NCBI GenBank assembly: GCA_963714415.1
Contig: CAVQOL010000001.1
Coordinates: forward strand, 186,001-250,000
Direction: 5' to 3'
DNA length: 64,000 nt
Origin: JAGXRK01 sp963714415
GTDB taxonomy: Bacteria > Bacteroidota > Ignavibacteria > Ignavibacteriales > Ignavibacteriaceae
The notes below the pieces were generated by a model that did no database searches, had not been told where the DNA came from, and saw nothing but the letters and a program-made list of their open reading frames with translations. A program made the position numbers and the translations under genes. Below, one piece after another: positions 8,001 through 16,724 of this stretch. Positions within the stretch are counted from its first letter, which is position 1; the number at the start of each line of letters is the position of its first letter.

Positions 8001-8660
8001 TTATTCTTCTTTAGTGTGATCTGTTTTTAAGATTTTATTTTTTAATTCAATTACTTCGCGTTGTTCTTTTTCGGAAAGCTGAATTTGTCGGAAGTTTAAA
8101 TTTTGTTGCATAGCAGGTGCCGGAGCAATAAGCCCTTCGCTTCTACCAACTTCATCAGCAACCACCGCTGAGGCAGCTATTGATGGTTCCGGGGAAACAG
8201 CAGAATCCTCATCTTTACCTGATCTACCTTTTACACCAAGTTCCGTTTCAACAGATAATACTTGCGGAGCTTCAATTTCTTTTTTTCTAAATCTCACAGG
8301 ACTTTTTTCCTGAAGTTGCTCTTTTGATTTTTCACCCTCAGGTTTTAATAGAGTAATATCCTCAGAAGAAATTTCGACAATGTCTTTTCTTTCTTCAGGT
8401 TCAATTAAGAAAGGATCCTGATATTCGTAAGCGTTGTTATCTATAATAATGAATAAAGCTACTGCAGTTGCAAGAACTGCCGTTGCAGGGACAAGTCTTA
8501 TTGAAATTTTACTCCATAAAGATTTTTCTTTTACAGTTTCCCGCGAGTTTATTTTATTCCAAAGCTTGTGTTCAAAACCAACGGGCGCTTCTATTTTTTT
8601 CAGATTCTTTAAATCATCAATCATTTTCTTGTGTTTATTTTCATCTCCTGCGGGATACAT
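8001..8660 (-). CDS. Putative membrane anti-sigma factor
   Basis: 219 residues with one transmembrane segment (about residues 56-72). The short cytoplasmic N-terminus (HKKMIDDLKNLKKIEAP) is followed outside the membrane by a long, charged, low-complexity region. It starts 8 nt after an ECF sigma factor gene, the standard position for a cognate anti-sigma. There is no HxxxCxxC zinc motif, so it is not a ZAS-type anti-sigma. The assignment rests on topology and position only. The C-terminal half (SEKEQREVIELKNKILKT) is predicted helical. Confidence 0.55.
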   Translation of the reverse strand: MYPAGDENKHKKMIDDLKNLKKIEAPVGFEHKLWNKINSRETVKEKSLWSKISIRLVPATAVLATAVALFIIIDNNAYEYQDPFLIEPEERKDIVEISSEDITLLKPEGEKSKEQLQEKSPVRFRKKEIEAPQVLSVETELGVKGRSGKDEDSAVSPEPSIAASAVVADEVGRSEGLIAPAPAMQQNLNFRQIQLSEKEQREVIELKNKILKTDHTKEE

Positions 8661-8668
8661 TTTTTAAC

Positions 8669-9256
8669 CTAATCTTTATAAATATGTTTTAACAATTTCT
8701 GAAGTTGTGCTCTTCCTCTGTTTATTCTTGATTTTACTGTGCCGACTTCAATTCCCAGTATTTCTGATATTTCTTCGTAAGATAATTCCTGAATGTCTCT
8801 TAAGATTACTGCCTGACGATAAACATCTTTTACTTTTAGCAATGCTTTCTGAATAATCTCATCTTTTATTCCGCTGTCTGTTGCAACATCTGGTCGATAA
8901 GTTTCATCGGGTATATCATAAGTCTGATGATCTTCACCGTAATCACTTATCGAAAAAAAGTTTCTTCGTCTTCTCCGTTTATACTCGCTTCTTGCAAGGT
9001 TTCCAGCAATTGTATAAATCCAGGTATTGAACTTTGCCAGGGAACTATATGAATCTTTATATCTGAAAACTTTTATAAAAGTTTCCTGAACAACATCGGT
9101 ACAGGCTTCGTAATCTCCCAGAAAACGGTAAACAAAATTTGTTAAGGGATTTTTGAATCTCTCAACCAAAATCTCAAACGCTTCTTCGTTTCCGCTCTGC
9201 TGGAACTCAAGAATCAGCTCTTCATCGCTTTGTTGACTTAAGTCTTTTGTCACCAA
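8669..9256 (-). CDS. ECF RNA polymerase sigma factor
   Basis: 195 residues with the two-domain ECF layout. Region 2 covers about residues 22-90 (FVYRFLGDYEACTDVVQETFIKVFR, FNTWIYTIAGNLARSEYKRR). Region 4 covers about residues 135-190 (ILRDIQELSYEEISEILGIEVGTVKSRINRGRAQL) with a helix-turn-helix. It directs RNA polymerase to a stress or envelope regulon that cannot be identified here. It is transcribed with the putative anti-sigma gene downstream. Confidence 0.9.
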   Translation of the reverse strand: MVTKDLSQQSDEELILEFQQSGNEEAFEILVERFKNPLTNFVYRFLGDYEACTDVVQETFIKVFRYKDSYSSLAKFNTWIYTIAGNLARSEYKRRRRRNFFSISDYGEDHQTYDIPDETYRPDVATDSGIKDEIIQKALLKVKDVYRQAVILRDIQELSYEEISEILGIEVGTVKSRINRGRAQLQKLLKHIYKD

Positions 9257-9413
9257 ACTGCGTTTATACTTTCAGATAGTGAATAAAGTTTCAAAGGTTT
9301 TGGAAAAAATAGTTAAATAATGTGAATTTGAGAAGTAAAAAGAGATAAGATGATATTAAGTTTTACTAATTATTCAGGTTGAATCCATTAGTCAAGGAAC
9401 TGATTCAAATGAT

Positions 9414-10427
9414 TTAATTGATGATTTCTGCAATCAAAACAGTAATAATCGTTTTCGAATCAGTTTGAGTCGTTTTGTTGGCCAAATCCGCTTTTAATAA
9501 AGCGCGGAAAGCCTCAACAATTTCTTTATTGGAATACTTTTTTCTTGCGCTTAAATAATCCTTGTAATAATATGGATGAGTTCCTACAATTCTTGCTGCC
9601 TGAGGATCGGGAACTTTTGTTGAAATAAGTTCGGGAATTCTGGCTAATCCGGTAAAATATCTTGTCAGCATTGCAACTATCTTAACTAAGTCGCTTCCCT
9701 TTTCAAGCAGATTGTACGCGTACTTTAATGCAAGTTCTTTATCTTTTTTCCCGATAGCATTCTGCAAATCGAAAATGGAATACTCTTTAAGTTTTGTTGA
9801 GAGAGAAGTTATCGCGTCAAGAGTAATTTCATTTTTATCAGCAAGGAATAAAAATATTTTATCAAGCTGAAGTTCAAGAAGCTGTTTGCTTTCTCCAACC
9901 ATATCCATCATCAGGCTTGCATTTTCCGATGAGATTTTTTTCCCTCTGCTTTCAACTTCCAAGATAAGCCAATCTAAAAGATGTTTGCCTTTTAATTCTT
10001 TTGCTTCAAACAAAAAACCGTTTTGCAGAAGAGTTTTATATGGTTCTGAATCCGGATTTGAAATAGTCCCATCATGAATACAGACAAGTACCGTAAAATC
10101 GGCTGGAGATTCTGCATAACGAATTAATTCTTTTTTATCTTTTGGTTTATCTGCTTGCTTAAAGATTATCAATTTCTTTTGCGAACCAAAAGGGAAAGCC
10201 TGGGCAGCACCGATAACATCAACAAAATTTATATTTTCACCGTAAAAAGTTTCTTTATCAAAATCAGATGCAATAAATGGCGCAACTTCTTTCTGAATGG
10301 TTTCTAAAAAAACATCAATGTTATAAGAATCCTCTCCACATAGATAATAAACAGGAAGGATGTTACCTTTGCGTAATTCCTTTTTAATCTCCAGCACAGA
10401 TGGTATGTTAACTTTTTTCTTTGCCAT
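9414..10427 (-). CDS. holA: DNA polymerase III delta subunit (clamp loader)
   Basis: 337 residues, normal for HolA. The N-terminal nucleotide-binding-like domain begins LPVYYLCGEDSYNIDVFLE. The middle carries LKGKHLLDWLILEVESRGKKIS, and the C-terminal helical collar domain carries KEYSIFDLQNAIGKKD. It loads the sliding clamp within the gamma/tau complex. It is preceded by, and overlaps by 20 nt, a tiny membrane-protein gene that belongs with the upstream transporter. Confidence 0.88.
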   Translation of the reverse strand: MAKKKVNIPSVLEIKKELRKGNILPVYYLCGEDSYNIDVFLETIQKEVAPFIASDFDKETFYGENINFVDVIGAAQAFPFGSQKKLIIFKQADKPKDKKELIRYAESPADFTVLVCIHDGTISNPDSEPYKTLLQNGFLFEAKELKGKHLLDWLILEVESRGKKISSENASLMMDMVGESKQLLELQLDKIFLFLADKNEITLDAITSLSTKLKEYSIFDLQNAIGKKDKELALKYAYNLLEKGSDLVKIVAMLTRYFTGLARIPELISTKVPDPQAARIVGTHPYYYKDYLSARKKYSNKEIVEAFRALLKADLANKTTQTDSKTIITVLIAEIIN

Positions 10428-10536
10428 TCTCCGATTTCAACTTTTCAAATTTAACAGCTTTGTAAATGAAAAATGCTAATCCACCCCAGACTATTCCTAA
10501 CACGACCAATGCTGTAATAATTGTAAATAAATTCAT
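10408..10536 (-). CDS. MetS-like small subunit of NSS-family transporter
   Basis: A 42-residue protein: MNLFTIITALVVLGIVWGGL, then AFFIYKAVKFEKLK and a charged end. One transmembrane helix with the VWGG motif matches the MetS-type small subunits encoded directly after NSS-family amino-acid importers such as corynebacterial MetP. That is exactly its position here, 126 nt downstream of the NSS gene on the same strand. Its 3' end overlaps the start of holA by 20 nt. Confidence 0.8.
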   Translation of the reverse strand: MNLFTIITALVVLGIVWGGLAFFIYKAVKFEKLKSENGKEKS

Positions 10537-10569
10537 ATTAATTTCTATAATTCAAAAACGATTAAGCAC

Positions 10570-10695
10570 CAATGGACAATCCGCTGCGGCGGACAAAGAA
10601 CAAACAATTTTCAATTCACAATTCCAAATATCAATAACAGTTTTGAATTTATTATTTGATATTTATTTGGAGTTTGGTATTTGAGATTGGGAATT
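10570..10695. repeat. Dispersed AT-rich inverted-repeat element
   Basis: This stretch has the low-complexity, partly self-complementary composition of dispersed intergenic elements (AATTCACAATTCCAAATATC on one side, TTTGGTATTTGAGATTGGGA on the other) and starts with a small GC-rich palindrome (TCCGCTGCGGCGGA, 10580-10593). It extends into the 3' end of the NSS transporter gene and supplies its last residues. No transposase is present. Confidence 0.5.
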
Positions 10696-12156
10696 TTCAT
10701 TAAATATATTTTTTACCATTGTCTTATTCAAAATAATAAATACGGCGATAATAATTCCCCACTGAAAAAGAACTGTTCCTAAATTTTCTGCGTGAAAAGG
10801 ATTCCACCATTCAGGGTCCCAGGAAATAGATGATATCAGCCACCAGGAAATAAGAACTACAACCTGAACGGGGACAAGAATTCCAATTACGAAATTATAC
10901 CATTTACCAATTTTAACATCGCTGCCAAATCCGTTTATTACTTCGGTTCTGAATTTATCCACTCCATATCTGATAATAGAAAATGAAATAAATGCACCGC
11001 TTAAAATTAATCCGACTCCCCATACCCAATCCTGGTTTGCAAGAAAATTCAGATCTATGGCGGATGGAATACCAAGTAACATTCCAGCTGAAGCAACAAT
11101 TATCAAAGCTTTTTTTCTTTGCATTCCAAAATCAATCATTGTTCTTGTTGCAAGTTCAACCATTGATATTAAAGAAGTTACAGCAGCAAAAAACAAAGCC
11201 AGGAAAAACATTGATGCGAAAATAATATTAACAAAATTGCTTGAGGATATTTTTGAAAAAAGCAAAGGAAGATAGATAAATGTTAATCCTGTATTTGCCG
11301 GACCGGATTGCGAAACCTGTACCATCGCATCAGTTGAACTCAAAGCAAATACTGTTGAAAATATTGTAATGCCTGCAATTATGGAAATTGAATTGTTACC
11401 AAATCCGATTAACGCTGCATTAAGAGAAATATCCTCTTTTTTCCTCATGTAGATTGCATAAGTCATTATCAATCCCCAGCCTGCTCCTGTATCCCACGCA
11501 TTTTGAGTTAGTGCATTCAGCCAAACTTTATAATTCAGAATAACATCAAGATCGGGAGTAAAGAAATATTTTATTCCCTCAATTGCATTTGGCAGAGTTA
11601 CTGCGCGAATAAATAAAATTAAAAGAATAACAAGTAAAGAAGGAACAAGAAACTTTGTTACTTTTTCTATACCCTTAGTAACTCCTCTCATTACAACAAA
11701 CGCAACAAGAACCATTGCAATGAAATGAAAGATCAGCGGAGCATAACCTGAAGAAAAATCATTCCAGTAAGCGAGATGATCAGAAGTATTAAACAAATCA
11801 CCTGAAGCAGCCGAGAAAAAATATCGTAAGCACCATCCTGTAACAACAGAATAGTAAAACATAATAGCTGTTGAAACAAAAACAACAAACGCACCCATCC
11901 AGCCAAATTGTTTACCAGCAGTTTTACCTAATGCACCCACAGGTCCAAGTCGAGTTGATTTGCCAATAGCAAACTCAGCAATAATAAGAGGCACAGACCA
12001 GATAAGTAAAAATATTACCCACGGAATAAGGAATGATCCCCCGCCGTTCTGTGCAACTATTCTCGAGAACCGCCAGATGTTGCCGGTACCAACGGCAATG
12101 CCAATCGTAGCAATTATTAACGCCCAACGCGAGGAGAAAAATTCCTGTTGTTTCAT
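10663..12156 (-). CDS. Sodium-dependent transporter of the neurotransmitter:sodium symporter (NSS) family
   Basis: 497 residues with 11-12 transmembrane helices. The first helix carries the unwound substrate/Na+ site (ATIGIAVGTGNIWRFSRIVAQNGGGSF). Helix 6 carries the FxxLSxxD-like segment (FSTVFALSSTDAMVQ), and SGPANTGLTFIYLP follows. It imports an amino acid coupled to sodium; the substrate cannot be fixed from sequence. A MetS-like mini-protein follows downstream, which in known cases goes with methionine/alanine uptake. The final residues (NENSQSQIPNSK) derive from a dispersed repeat rather than the conserved protein. Confidence 0.9.
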   Translation of the reverse strand: MKQQEFFSSRWALIIATIGIAVGTGNIWRFSRIVAQNGGGSFLIPWVIFLLIWSVPLIIAEFAIGKSTRLGPVGALGKTAGKQFGWMGAFVVFVSTAIMFYYSVVTGWCLRYFFSAASGDLFNTSDHLAYWNDFSSGYAPLIFHFIAMVLVAFVVMRGVTKGIEKVTKFLVPSLLVILLILFIRAVTLPNAIEGIKYFFTPDLDVILNYKVWLNALTQNAWDTGAGWGLIMTYAIYMRKKEDISLNAALIGFGNNSISIIAGITIFSTVFALSSTDAMVQVSQSGPANTGLTFIYLPLLFSKISSSNFVNIIFASMFFLALFFAAVTSLISMVELATRTMIDFGMQRKKALIIVASAGMLLGIPSAIDLNFLANQDWVWGVGLILSGAFISFSIIRYGVDKFRTEVINGFGSDVKIGKWYNFVIGILVPVQVVVLISWWLISSISWDPEWWNPFHAENLGTVLFQWGIIIAVFIILNKTMVKNIFNENSQSQIPNSK

Positions 12157-12159
12157 ATA

Positions 12160-12196
12160 CTATAATTTAAAAAGCCGCATCATAAATGATGCGGCT
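12160..12196 (-). terminator. Intrinsic terminator after the cyclophilin gene
   Basis: A perfect 11-bp stem (AGCCGCATCAT/ATGATGCGGCT, 12173-12196) with an AA loop is followed on the minus strand by TTTTTAAATT. It lies just after the cyclophilin stop codon and before the NSS gene, which separates the two transcription units. Confidence 0.88.
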
Positions 12197-12205
12197 GAAA
12201 ATTAA

Positions 12206-12808
12206 TTATTTTAGAGGTCTTTTTTCTATGGTTACACTTTCCATAACAACATCTTTCAACGGTCTATCACCAGGTTTACTGGTTTCAACTTTACCAATTG
12301 CATTGACGACATCCATTCCTGAAATAACTTTTCCAAAAACAGTGTGTTTACCGTCTAACCATGGAGTTGCAATAAGTGTAATGAAAAACTGACTGCCGTT
12401 TGTATTTGGTCCTGCATTAGCCATCGAAAGAATTCCAGGTCCTTCGTGCTTTAATGAGGTAACTATCTCATCATCAAATTTTTCCCCATAAATACTTTCA
12501 CCGCCGCGACCTGTTCCGGTAGGATCTCCGCCCTGAATCATAAAATTTTCTATTACTCTGTGGAACACCACTCCGTTATAATAACCTTTCTCTGCAAGTC
12601 CGACAAAGTTAGCAACAGTTTTGGGAGTTTCACTTTCAAATAGTTCTATTTCAATTGTGCCCATATTAGTTTTCATTACAGCAACCACTGTTGAATCATT
12701 CATATCTTGTTTTCCCTGTTCTTGTGTAAGATTTTGATTGTTTGAATTTCCGTTCATAAAGCCGATGAATAATATCAGCACAAAAAAGAGAGACATAAGT
12801 CTTTTCAT
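12206..12808 (-). CDS. Exported cyclophilin-type peptidyl-prolyl isomerase
   Basis: 200 residues: an N-terminal hydrophobic signal (residues 4-18), a short polar linker, and a complete cyclophilin domain from about residue 42. Recognisable core segments are NFVGLAEKGYYNGVVFHRVI, FMIQGGDPTGTGRGG, ILSMANAGPNTNGSQFFITL and PWLDGKHTVFGKV, which together hold the catalytic Arg (FHR) and substrate pocket. It assists proline isomerisation of proteins outside the cytoplasm. There is no lipobox cysteine, so it is likely soluble or anchored by its signal. Confidence 0.92.
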   Translation of the reverse strand: MKRLMSLFFVLILFIGFMNGNSNNQNLTQEQGKQDMNDSTVVAVMKTNMGTIEIELFESETPKTVANFVGLAEKGYYNGVVFHRVIENFMIQGGDPTGTGRGGESIYGEKFDDEIVTSLKHEGPGILSMANAGPNTNGSQFFITLIATPWLDGKHTVFGKVISGMDVVNAIGKVETSKPGDRPLKDVVMESVTIEKRPLK

Positions 12809-12816
12809 ATTTCCTC

Positions 12817-13666
12817 CTAGGATTTAATGATGTTCGATAATAAAAAAATGATTATTAAAATTCCAAGTCCAATTCTGTAATAAATAAAAATAAAAGTAGA
12901 GTGCTTTTTTAAATATTTTAATAAAAAATCAATTGCAAGATAACCGCTTACGCCTGATACAATTGTTGAAACGATAAGATTTACCACCATTGTTTGATCA
13001 ACAAATTTCAATGCTTCATATAGCTGTAAAACTCCGCTTGCTAGAACAGCAGGAATGCTAAGCAAAAAGGAAAACCTTGCCGCTGCCTCACGATTTAATC
13101 CAACAAATAATCCGGCAGTAATTGTTGTCCCTGATCTTGATGAACCGGGAATAAGAGATATTGCTTGTGCTAAACCGATTATCAGTGAATCAACAATAGT
13201 AATATCTTTAACATCTTTTTTGAAATTTGCTATCTTCTCTGCAACTGCTAATACAATTGCCATTCCAATCAAGCTAGATGCAATTACATAAAGATTTTTT
13301 GTTAATGCGCCTTCAATTGTAATCTTAAAAGTTAATCCAATTATCACAACAGGAATAGTCCCGATTATAACAAGCCAGCCAAGTTTTGAATTAAGTGTTT
13401 TGTTCAGAATATTTAACCGGCTTTAATAAATTATCCTTAACAAAATTTTTTATAATATTTATCAGGTCATTCCAGAAATAAACGAGAACGGCAAGTAAAG
13501 TTCCTAATTGTATGATTGCGATGAATGCTGTCCACTGCTCGGGATGATCTTCAGAAATAAGATTCATCAGTTTACCAGCAACAGTTAAATGCCCTGTGCT
13601 GCTTATCGGAAGGAATTCCGTTAACCCTTGAATTATTCCTAAAAAAATTGCTTCTAATACACTCAA
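12817..13666 (-). CDS. uppP: Undecaprenyl-diphosphatase UppP/BacA (frameshifted)
   Basis: The two parts make one normal-length UppP of about 280 residues. The N-terminal part, from TTG 13666, carries the catalytic EFLPISSTGHL motif. The C-terminal part carries PGSSRSGTT and FLLSIPAVLASG. Between them the intact sequence NSKLGWLVIIGTIPVV is read in the second frame from about 13400, so a single indel lies near 13390-13415. The enzyme recycles the undecaprenyl-PP lipid carrier for peptidoglycan and polysaccharides. An essential gene of this kind is unlikely to be truly broken. AGGAG at 13675-13679 on the minus strand supports the TTG start. Confidence 0.8.
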
Positions 13667-13676
13667 ATAAATACTC

Positions 13677-14322
13677 CTAGAAATAATATGATATGCCTAG
13701 GCGAACGCCAACAATGCAGAGAATTAAATTCAACTTCTTCAAAAGTTCTGTTTGATGAGAGGTCATCTTCACGTTTCTCTGGTTTTCCGGCTATATCATA
13801 TCTAATATCAGCGCCAATGTGTGCGTGTAAATTTCCATCAATTCGTGTACTGCCTTCACCTCTTAATAATAATCCGAATCCTGTTGCAAGATAGTTAGTC
13901 GGATTTGCGTCTCCAGGAAGTTTTTCGGTAATATAAAGTAATCTTAATCCAGCACCACCACCAAACTTAAAATTATAACCATCCCCGCTAACAACATAGT
14001 ACGTCAGAATACTGGGCATAATATTGTTTATGGAAATATCATATTGTCCTAAACTAAAATAATTGTTATACGAATAAATCTGGTATCCAACTTCAGCCGC
14101 AAGCATAAAATTGGATTTAACAATCTCCCATACTTAACAGAGAAATTGAACAGCCGAATTAAAATCACTCATCTCTTCCCCATCAGCATAATTCTGATTT
14201 ATATAATCCCTGAATGAAGGCGTGCTCATAAAATCAATTCCCATTGTAACGCTCACCTCGTTATCCTGTGCATAAGAATTCATTGAAATAATTAAAATTA
14301 AAACAAAAAATATTTTATTCAT
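13677..14322 (-). CDS. Small outer-membrane beta-barrel protein (several indels)
   Basis: A signal peptide (MNKIFFVLILIISMNSYAQ) starts the chain at 14322. An in-frame TAA at 14134-14136 disappears if a T in the TTT run near 14143 is removed and an A near 14118 is added, giving QFSVKYGRLLKSNFML before AAEVGYQ. Near 13725 another shift restores a typical barrel end (VGVRLGISYYF) with its stop at 13677. Alternating strands such as FKFGGGAGLRLLYI and the C-terminal aromatic residue indicate a barrel of about 210 residues. Function unknown. Its N-terminus overlaps the stop of the flippase-like gene by 4 nt (ATGA). Confidence 0.6.
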
Positions 14323-15362
14323 TGATCTGGCTCCGTTTGAAGATCATTAAGCGTTTTTGATTTTTGTTTGTTAAGTATAAAGAAGCAGATCAAAGCGCCT
14401 ATTATTGATATGGTGTATGAAATTATGTGTGTGAGAAATGCATAAGCAAGCGAAATAACTTCTGTAAATCCATATATTAAAACCAATGTTGATTTGGCAA
14501 GTGTGTGATATGATCCTGTTCCGCCGGGAGTTGGAATTACGACACCTATTGCACTAATGCTCATTATTACCCAGCCCATACCAAAGTTTACGTTTTTAAT
14601 ATCAAGCATTAAAAATCCGACATAAGATGTAACCGCATAAACACCCATAATTATTACTGATAAAGAAATTGTCCAGAAATAATTTTTTGTCCCTTTAAGA
14701 CTTCTGAATCCTTCGGTAAACATATTAAAGATGTGTGCTATCGTTAAGGCAATTGAACCGGAAAATTTTCCAAAAAACTTAATAATCGTTTCATAGAATT
14801 TTTCCTTGAATCTTACTGCAAGGTATATAACAAATAGCACTAACAGGATTATTGCAGCGGTTATGTAAAGTGTTGATTCAAGCCAGGGAAATTGATCATA
14901 CAAACTTATTGAAGAAATAAATACTGCGATTAAAATTGCAAACCCCAGAGAAATTACATCAATAACACGTTCAAGTATCACTGTTCCGAACATAGATGAA
15001 CGAGAAAGTCCTTCCCATCTTCCTATTAGCACTGCTCTTGTTAATTCACCTAGTTTTGGAGTAACCGCATTTACTCCATAACCAACCATAAGAGAACCAA
15101 AAAGATTTTTGAGTTTTATATCTGGTTTTACTGAGTGTAAAATATATTTCCATCTTATTGCGCGAAGTAAATGTCCGACCAAGACTAAAACAATAAATAT
15201 TAGAACCCAGAACAAATTTGCTCGTGTAACATGAAACCATACATCAGAGAAGTTCACATTATGAAATGCAATGTAAAGAAACACTGCTGCTAAAGCGACA
15301 GACAGAACAAAATTAACTATGCTTCGGAAGGTAATTATTTTATTTTGATTATCTGAGATCAA
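14319..15362 (-). CDS. Flippase-like integral membrane protein (LPG synthase TM / UPF0104 family)
   Basis: 347 residues with about eight transmembrane helices. Family segments are visible: RAIRWKYIL after the second helix, NAVTPKLGELTRAVLIGRWEG, ERVIDVISLG and VIPTPGGTGSYHTL. The domain is PF03706, the membrane half of lysylphosphatidylglycerol synthase, and is also found alone in proteins of unknown lipid-related function. It overlaps lolA at its 5' end by 14 nt and the barrel gene at its 3' end by 4 nt, so all three are probably translated as one operon. Confidence 0.82.
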   Translation of the reverse strand: MISDNQNKIITFRSIVNFVLSVALAAVFLYIAFHNVNFSDVWFHVTRANLFWVLIFIVLVLVGHLLRAIRWKYILHSVKPDIKLKNLFGSLMVGYGVNAVTPKLGELTRAVLIGRWEGLSRSSMFGTVILERVIDVISLGFAILIAVFISSISLYDQFPWLESTLYITAAIILLVLFVIYLAVRFKEKFYETIIKFFGKFSGSIALTIAHIFNMFTEGFRSLKGTKNYFWTISLSVIIMGVYAVTSYVGFLMLDIKNVNFGMGWVIMSISAIGVVIPTPGGTGSYHTLAKSTLVLIYGFTEVISLAYAFLTHIISYTISIIGALICFFILNKQKSKTLNDLQTEPDQ

Positions 15363-15978
15363 TTACCTTGCTTCCTTGCGGTGGGGAAAATTGGAAATTA
15401 GAATTAGATAAGTTTTGATTTGTTTTTATGTTCGAAAATTTCAATTCAATCAAGCGGCTTGCAGAATCGTTAGTCTGAACTTTTTCAATCAAGTCCTCTT
15501 TATTTATCCATAAAGTAACTTCGCCAAGATTAGATGTTCTGCTTTTGGGTGTAAGTATCAGTTTCCTGAGATTACCATCCTGCTCACCTTTTAGTGTGCA
15601 TTGTGCAGGGAACTGATATACAAGAAAGTTAATTGAAAACAGCGAGCCATCTTCTTCATAATCGCTTATTATAACCTTATTCTCTTTCTTATTATAATTC
15701 CAGGACGATATACCATCTGAAACAATAGTTGAATTTCCGAATTCTAATCTGATATTATTTTCTTTCTTAAAAAATATTTTTACCGAAAGAGAAGATTTCC
15801 CGTTTATCATTTGATCTACATTTGCAGTAAGATCTTTAATAGTGTTGAACTTATTCTGAAGCGATTTTAAATACTCTTCACCGGTATTTTGTGCATAGAT
15901 TCCAGTAAATGAGAATACGACAATAAAACTTAAGCAAGATATTTTATTAACTAATTTTATAAATCTCTTCTGTGACAT
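15349..15978 (-). CDS. lolA: Outer-membrane lipoprotein carrier protein LolA
   Basis: From ATG 15978 the protein is 209 residues: a signal peptide (hydrophobic core ISCLSFIVVFSFTGIYAQ) and then a LolA-like beta domain (YLKSLQNKFNTIKDLTANVDQ, KIFFKKENNIRLEFGNSTIVSDG, LTLWI-type strand, IDLR end). LolA shuttles lipoproteins across the periplasm. The reading frame is open upstream for 80 more codons, which encode the nucleotidyltransferase-partner protein. I prefer ATG 15978 because it starts the signal peptide and gives the usual family length. No strong Shine-Dalgarno is seen. Confidence 0.75.
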   Translation of the reverse strand: MSQKRFIKLVNKISCLSFIVVFSFTGIYAQNTGEEYLKSLQNKFNTIKDLTANVDQMINGKSSLSVKIFFKKENNIRLEFGNSTIVSDGISSWNYNKKENKVIISDYEEDGSLFSINFLVYQFPAQCTLKGEQDGNLRKLILTPKSRTSNLGEVTLWINKEDLIEKVQTNDSASRLIELKFSNIKTNQNLSNSNFQFSPPQGSKVIDLR

Positions 15979-16005
15979 CTTATAAACCAATCTTATAAAT
16001 TTCTT
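15949..16005 (-). repeat. 36-bp-period tandem duplication across the lolA start
   Basis: The sequences at 15949-15969 and 15985-16005 match at 18 of 21 bases and lie 36 bp apart. They encode the in-frame repeats KKFIRLVYK and KRFIKLVNK. The first encoded copy lies upstream of the lolA ATG and the second inside the signal peptide. Confidence 0.7.
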
Positions 16006-16218
16006 TTTAATGCTGCATTTAAAATCAGCATTCATTTTATGTTCTTCAGCTTCCTCAAATGTGCGGAATTTAAATACTCCTTTTGGATAGGAAAATTTCG
16101 AGAGTCTTGTAAACAATCCGTAAAACTCTTTTACCTTTCTGAAGTATTCCTTGTCTGGATTAAAATTCCACAAGGCTCTTTCAGCTTCTTCAAAAGTTTT
16201 GAACATTTCTACGGGCAT
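15979..16218 (-). CDS. Nucleotidyltransferase-partner small protein, reads in frame into lolA
   Basis: The ATG at 16218 overlaps the TAA of the nucleotidyltransferase gene by one base (TAATG), a coupled arrangement. About 67 residues look like an independent small protein with two near-identical motifs, FKTFEEAE (residues 6-13) and FRTFEEAE (residues 51-58), around a KEYFRKVKEFYGLF helix. There is no stop before the lolA start, so the frame continues as a fusion. From memory, similar small proteins accompany nucleotidyltransferase genes elsewhere; function unknown. Either an indel hides its stop codon or a genuine fusion formed through the 12-codon duplication at the junction. Confidence 0.6.
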
Positions 16219-16691
16219 TATTTCTTATCTTTCATTAACTGTTCTAAAAAAAGCAAATCTGATTTATCAATTGCTCTTAAAGTTTTCTCTTTCATCTTAT
16301 ACAAAGTGTCAATAGTTGCAATTTTTATTTTATGATCTTCAACAGTTGTTTCTTCATATTTTAAATCTTCAAAGGAGAAGGTATCACCTAATTTTGATAA
16401 CACATCTATATAAAATCCTTCTTCTGTTCCAAAACGAATAACATCATTTTTATTAAGTTCAGAATGAGTTATTTCGAAAACATTCTTATCATTAAAAAGT
16501 TTGAACAAGGCTTTTTGAAGTCTATCAACATTTTCTTCCCTGTTCTCAATAAATATATCAATGTCCTGTGTTGCCCGTGGCATACCATAGAGGACCATAG
16601 CAAATCCACCTATTAATATATAATCGACTTGCTCTTTTTCAAGTGCATCAATTACTTCCCAAAACCTGTTGAAAAGATTTTCAGTATTCAA
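16218..16691 (-). CDS. MNT/AbiEii-like nucleotidyltransferase
   Basis: 157 residues. The nucleotidyltransferase signature is complete: IGGFAMVLYGMPRATQDIDIFI contains GG, then the DxD metal-binding pair about residues 43-45. It ends with a helical part (IDTLYKMKEKTLRAIDKSDLLFLEQL). Such stand-alone domains occur as antitoxins (MNT type) or toxins (AbiEii type) and in unassigned two-gene modules. It is followed with TAATG coupling by a 67-residue partner. The pair is inserted between ftsK and lolA. Whether it is a toxin-antitoxin system is an inference. Confidence 0.75.
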   Translation of the reverse strand: MNTENLFNRFWEVIDALEKEQVDYILIGGFAMVLYGMPRATQDIDIFIENREENVDRLQKALFKLFNDKNVFEITHSELNKNDVIRFGTEEGFYIDVLSKLGDTFSFEDLKYEETTVEDHKIKIATIDTLYKMKEKTLRAIDKSDLLFLEQLMKDKK

Positions 16692-16724
16692 TCAGATTTT
16701 CCTTTTTATTCTTTCAAAAAATTG

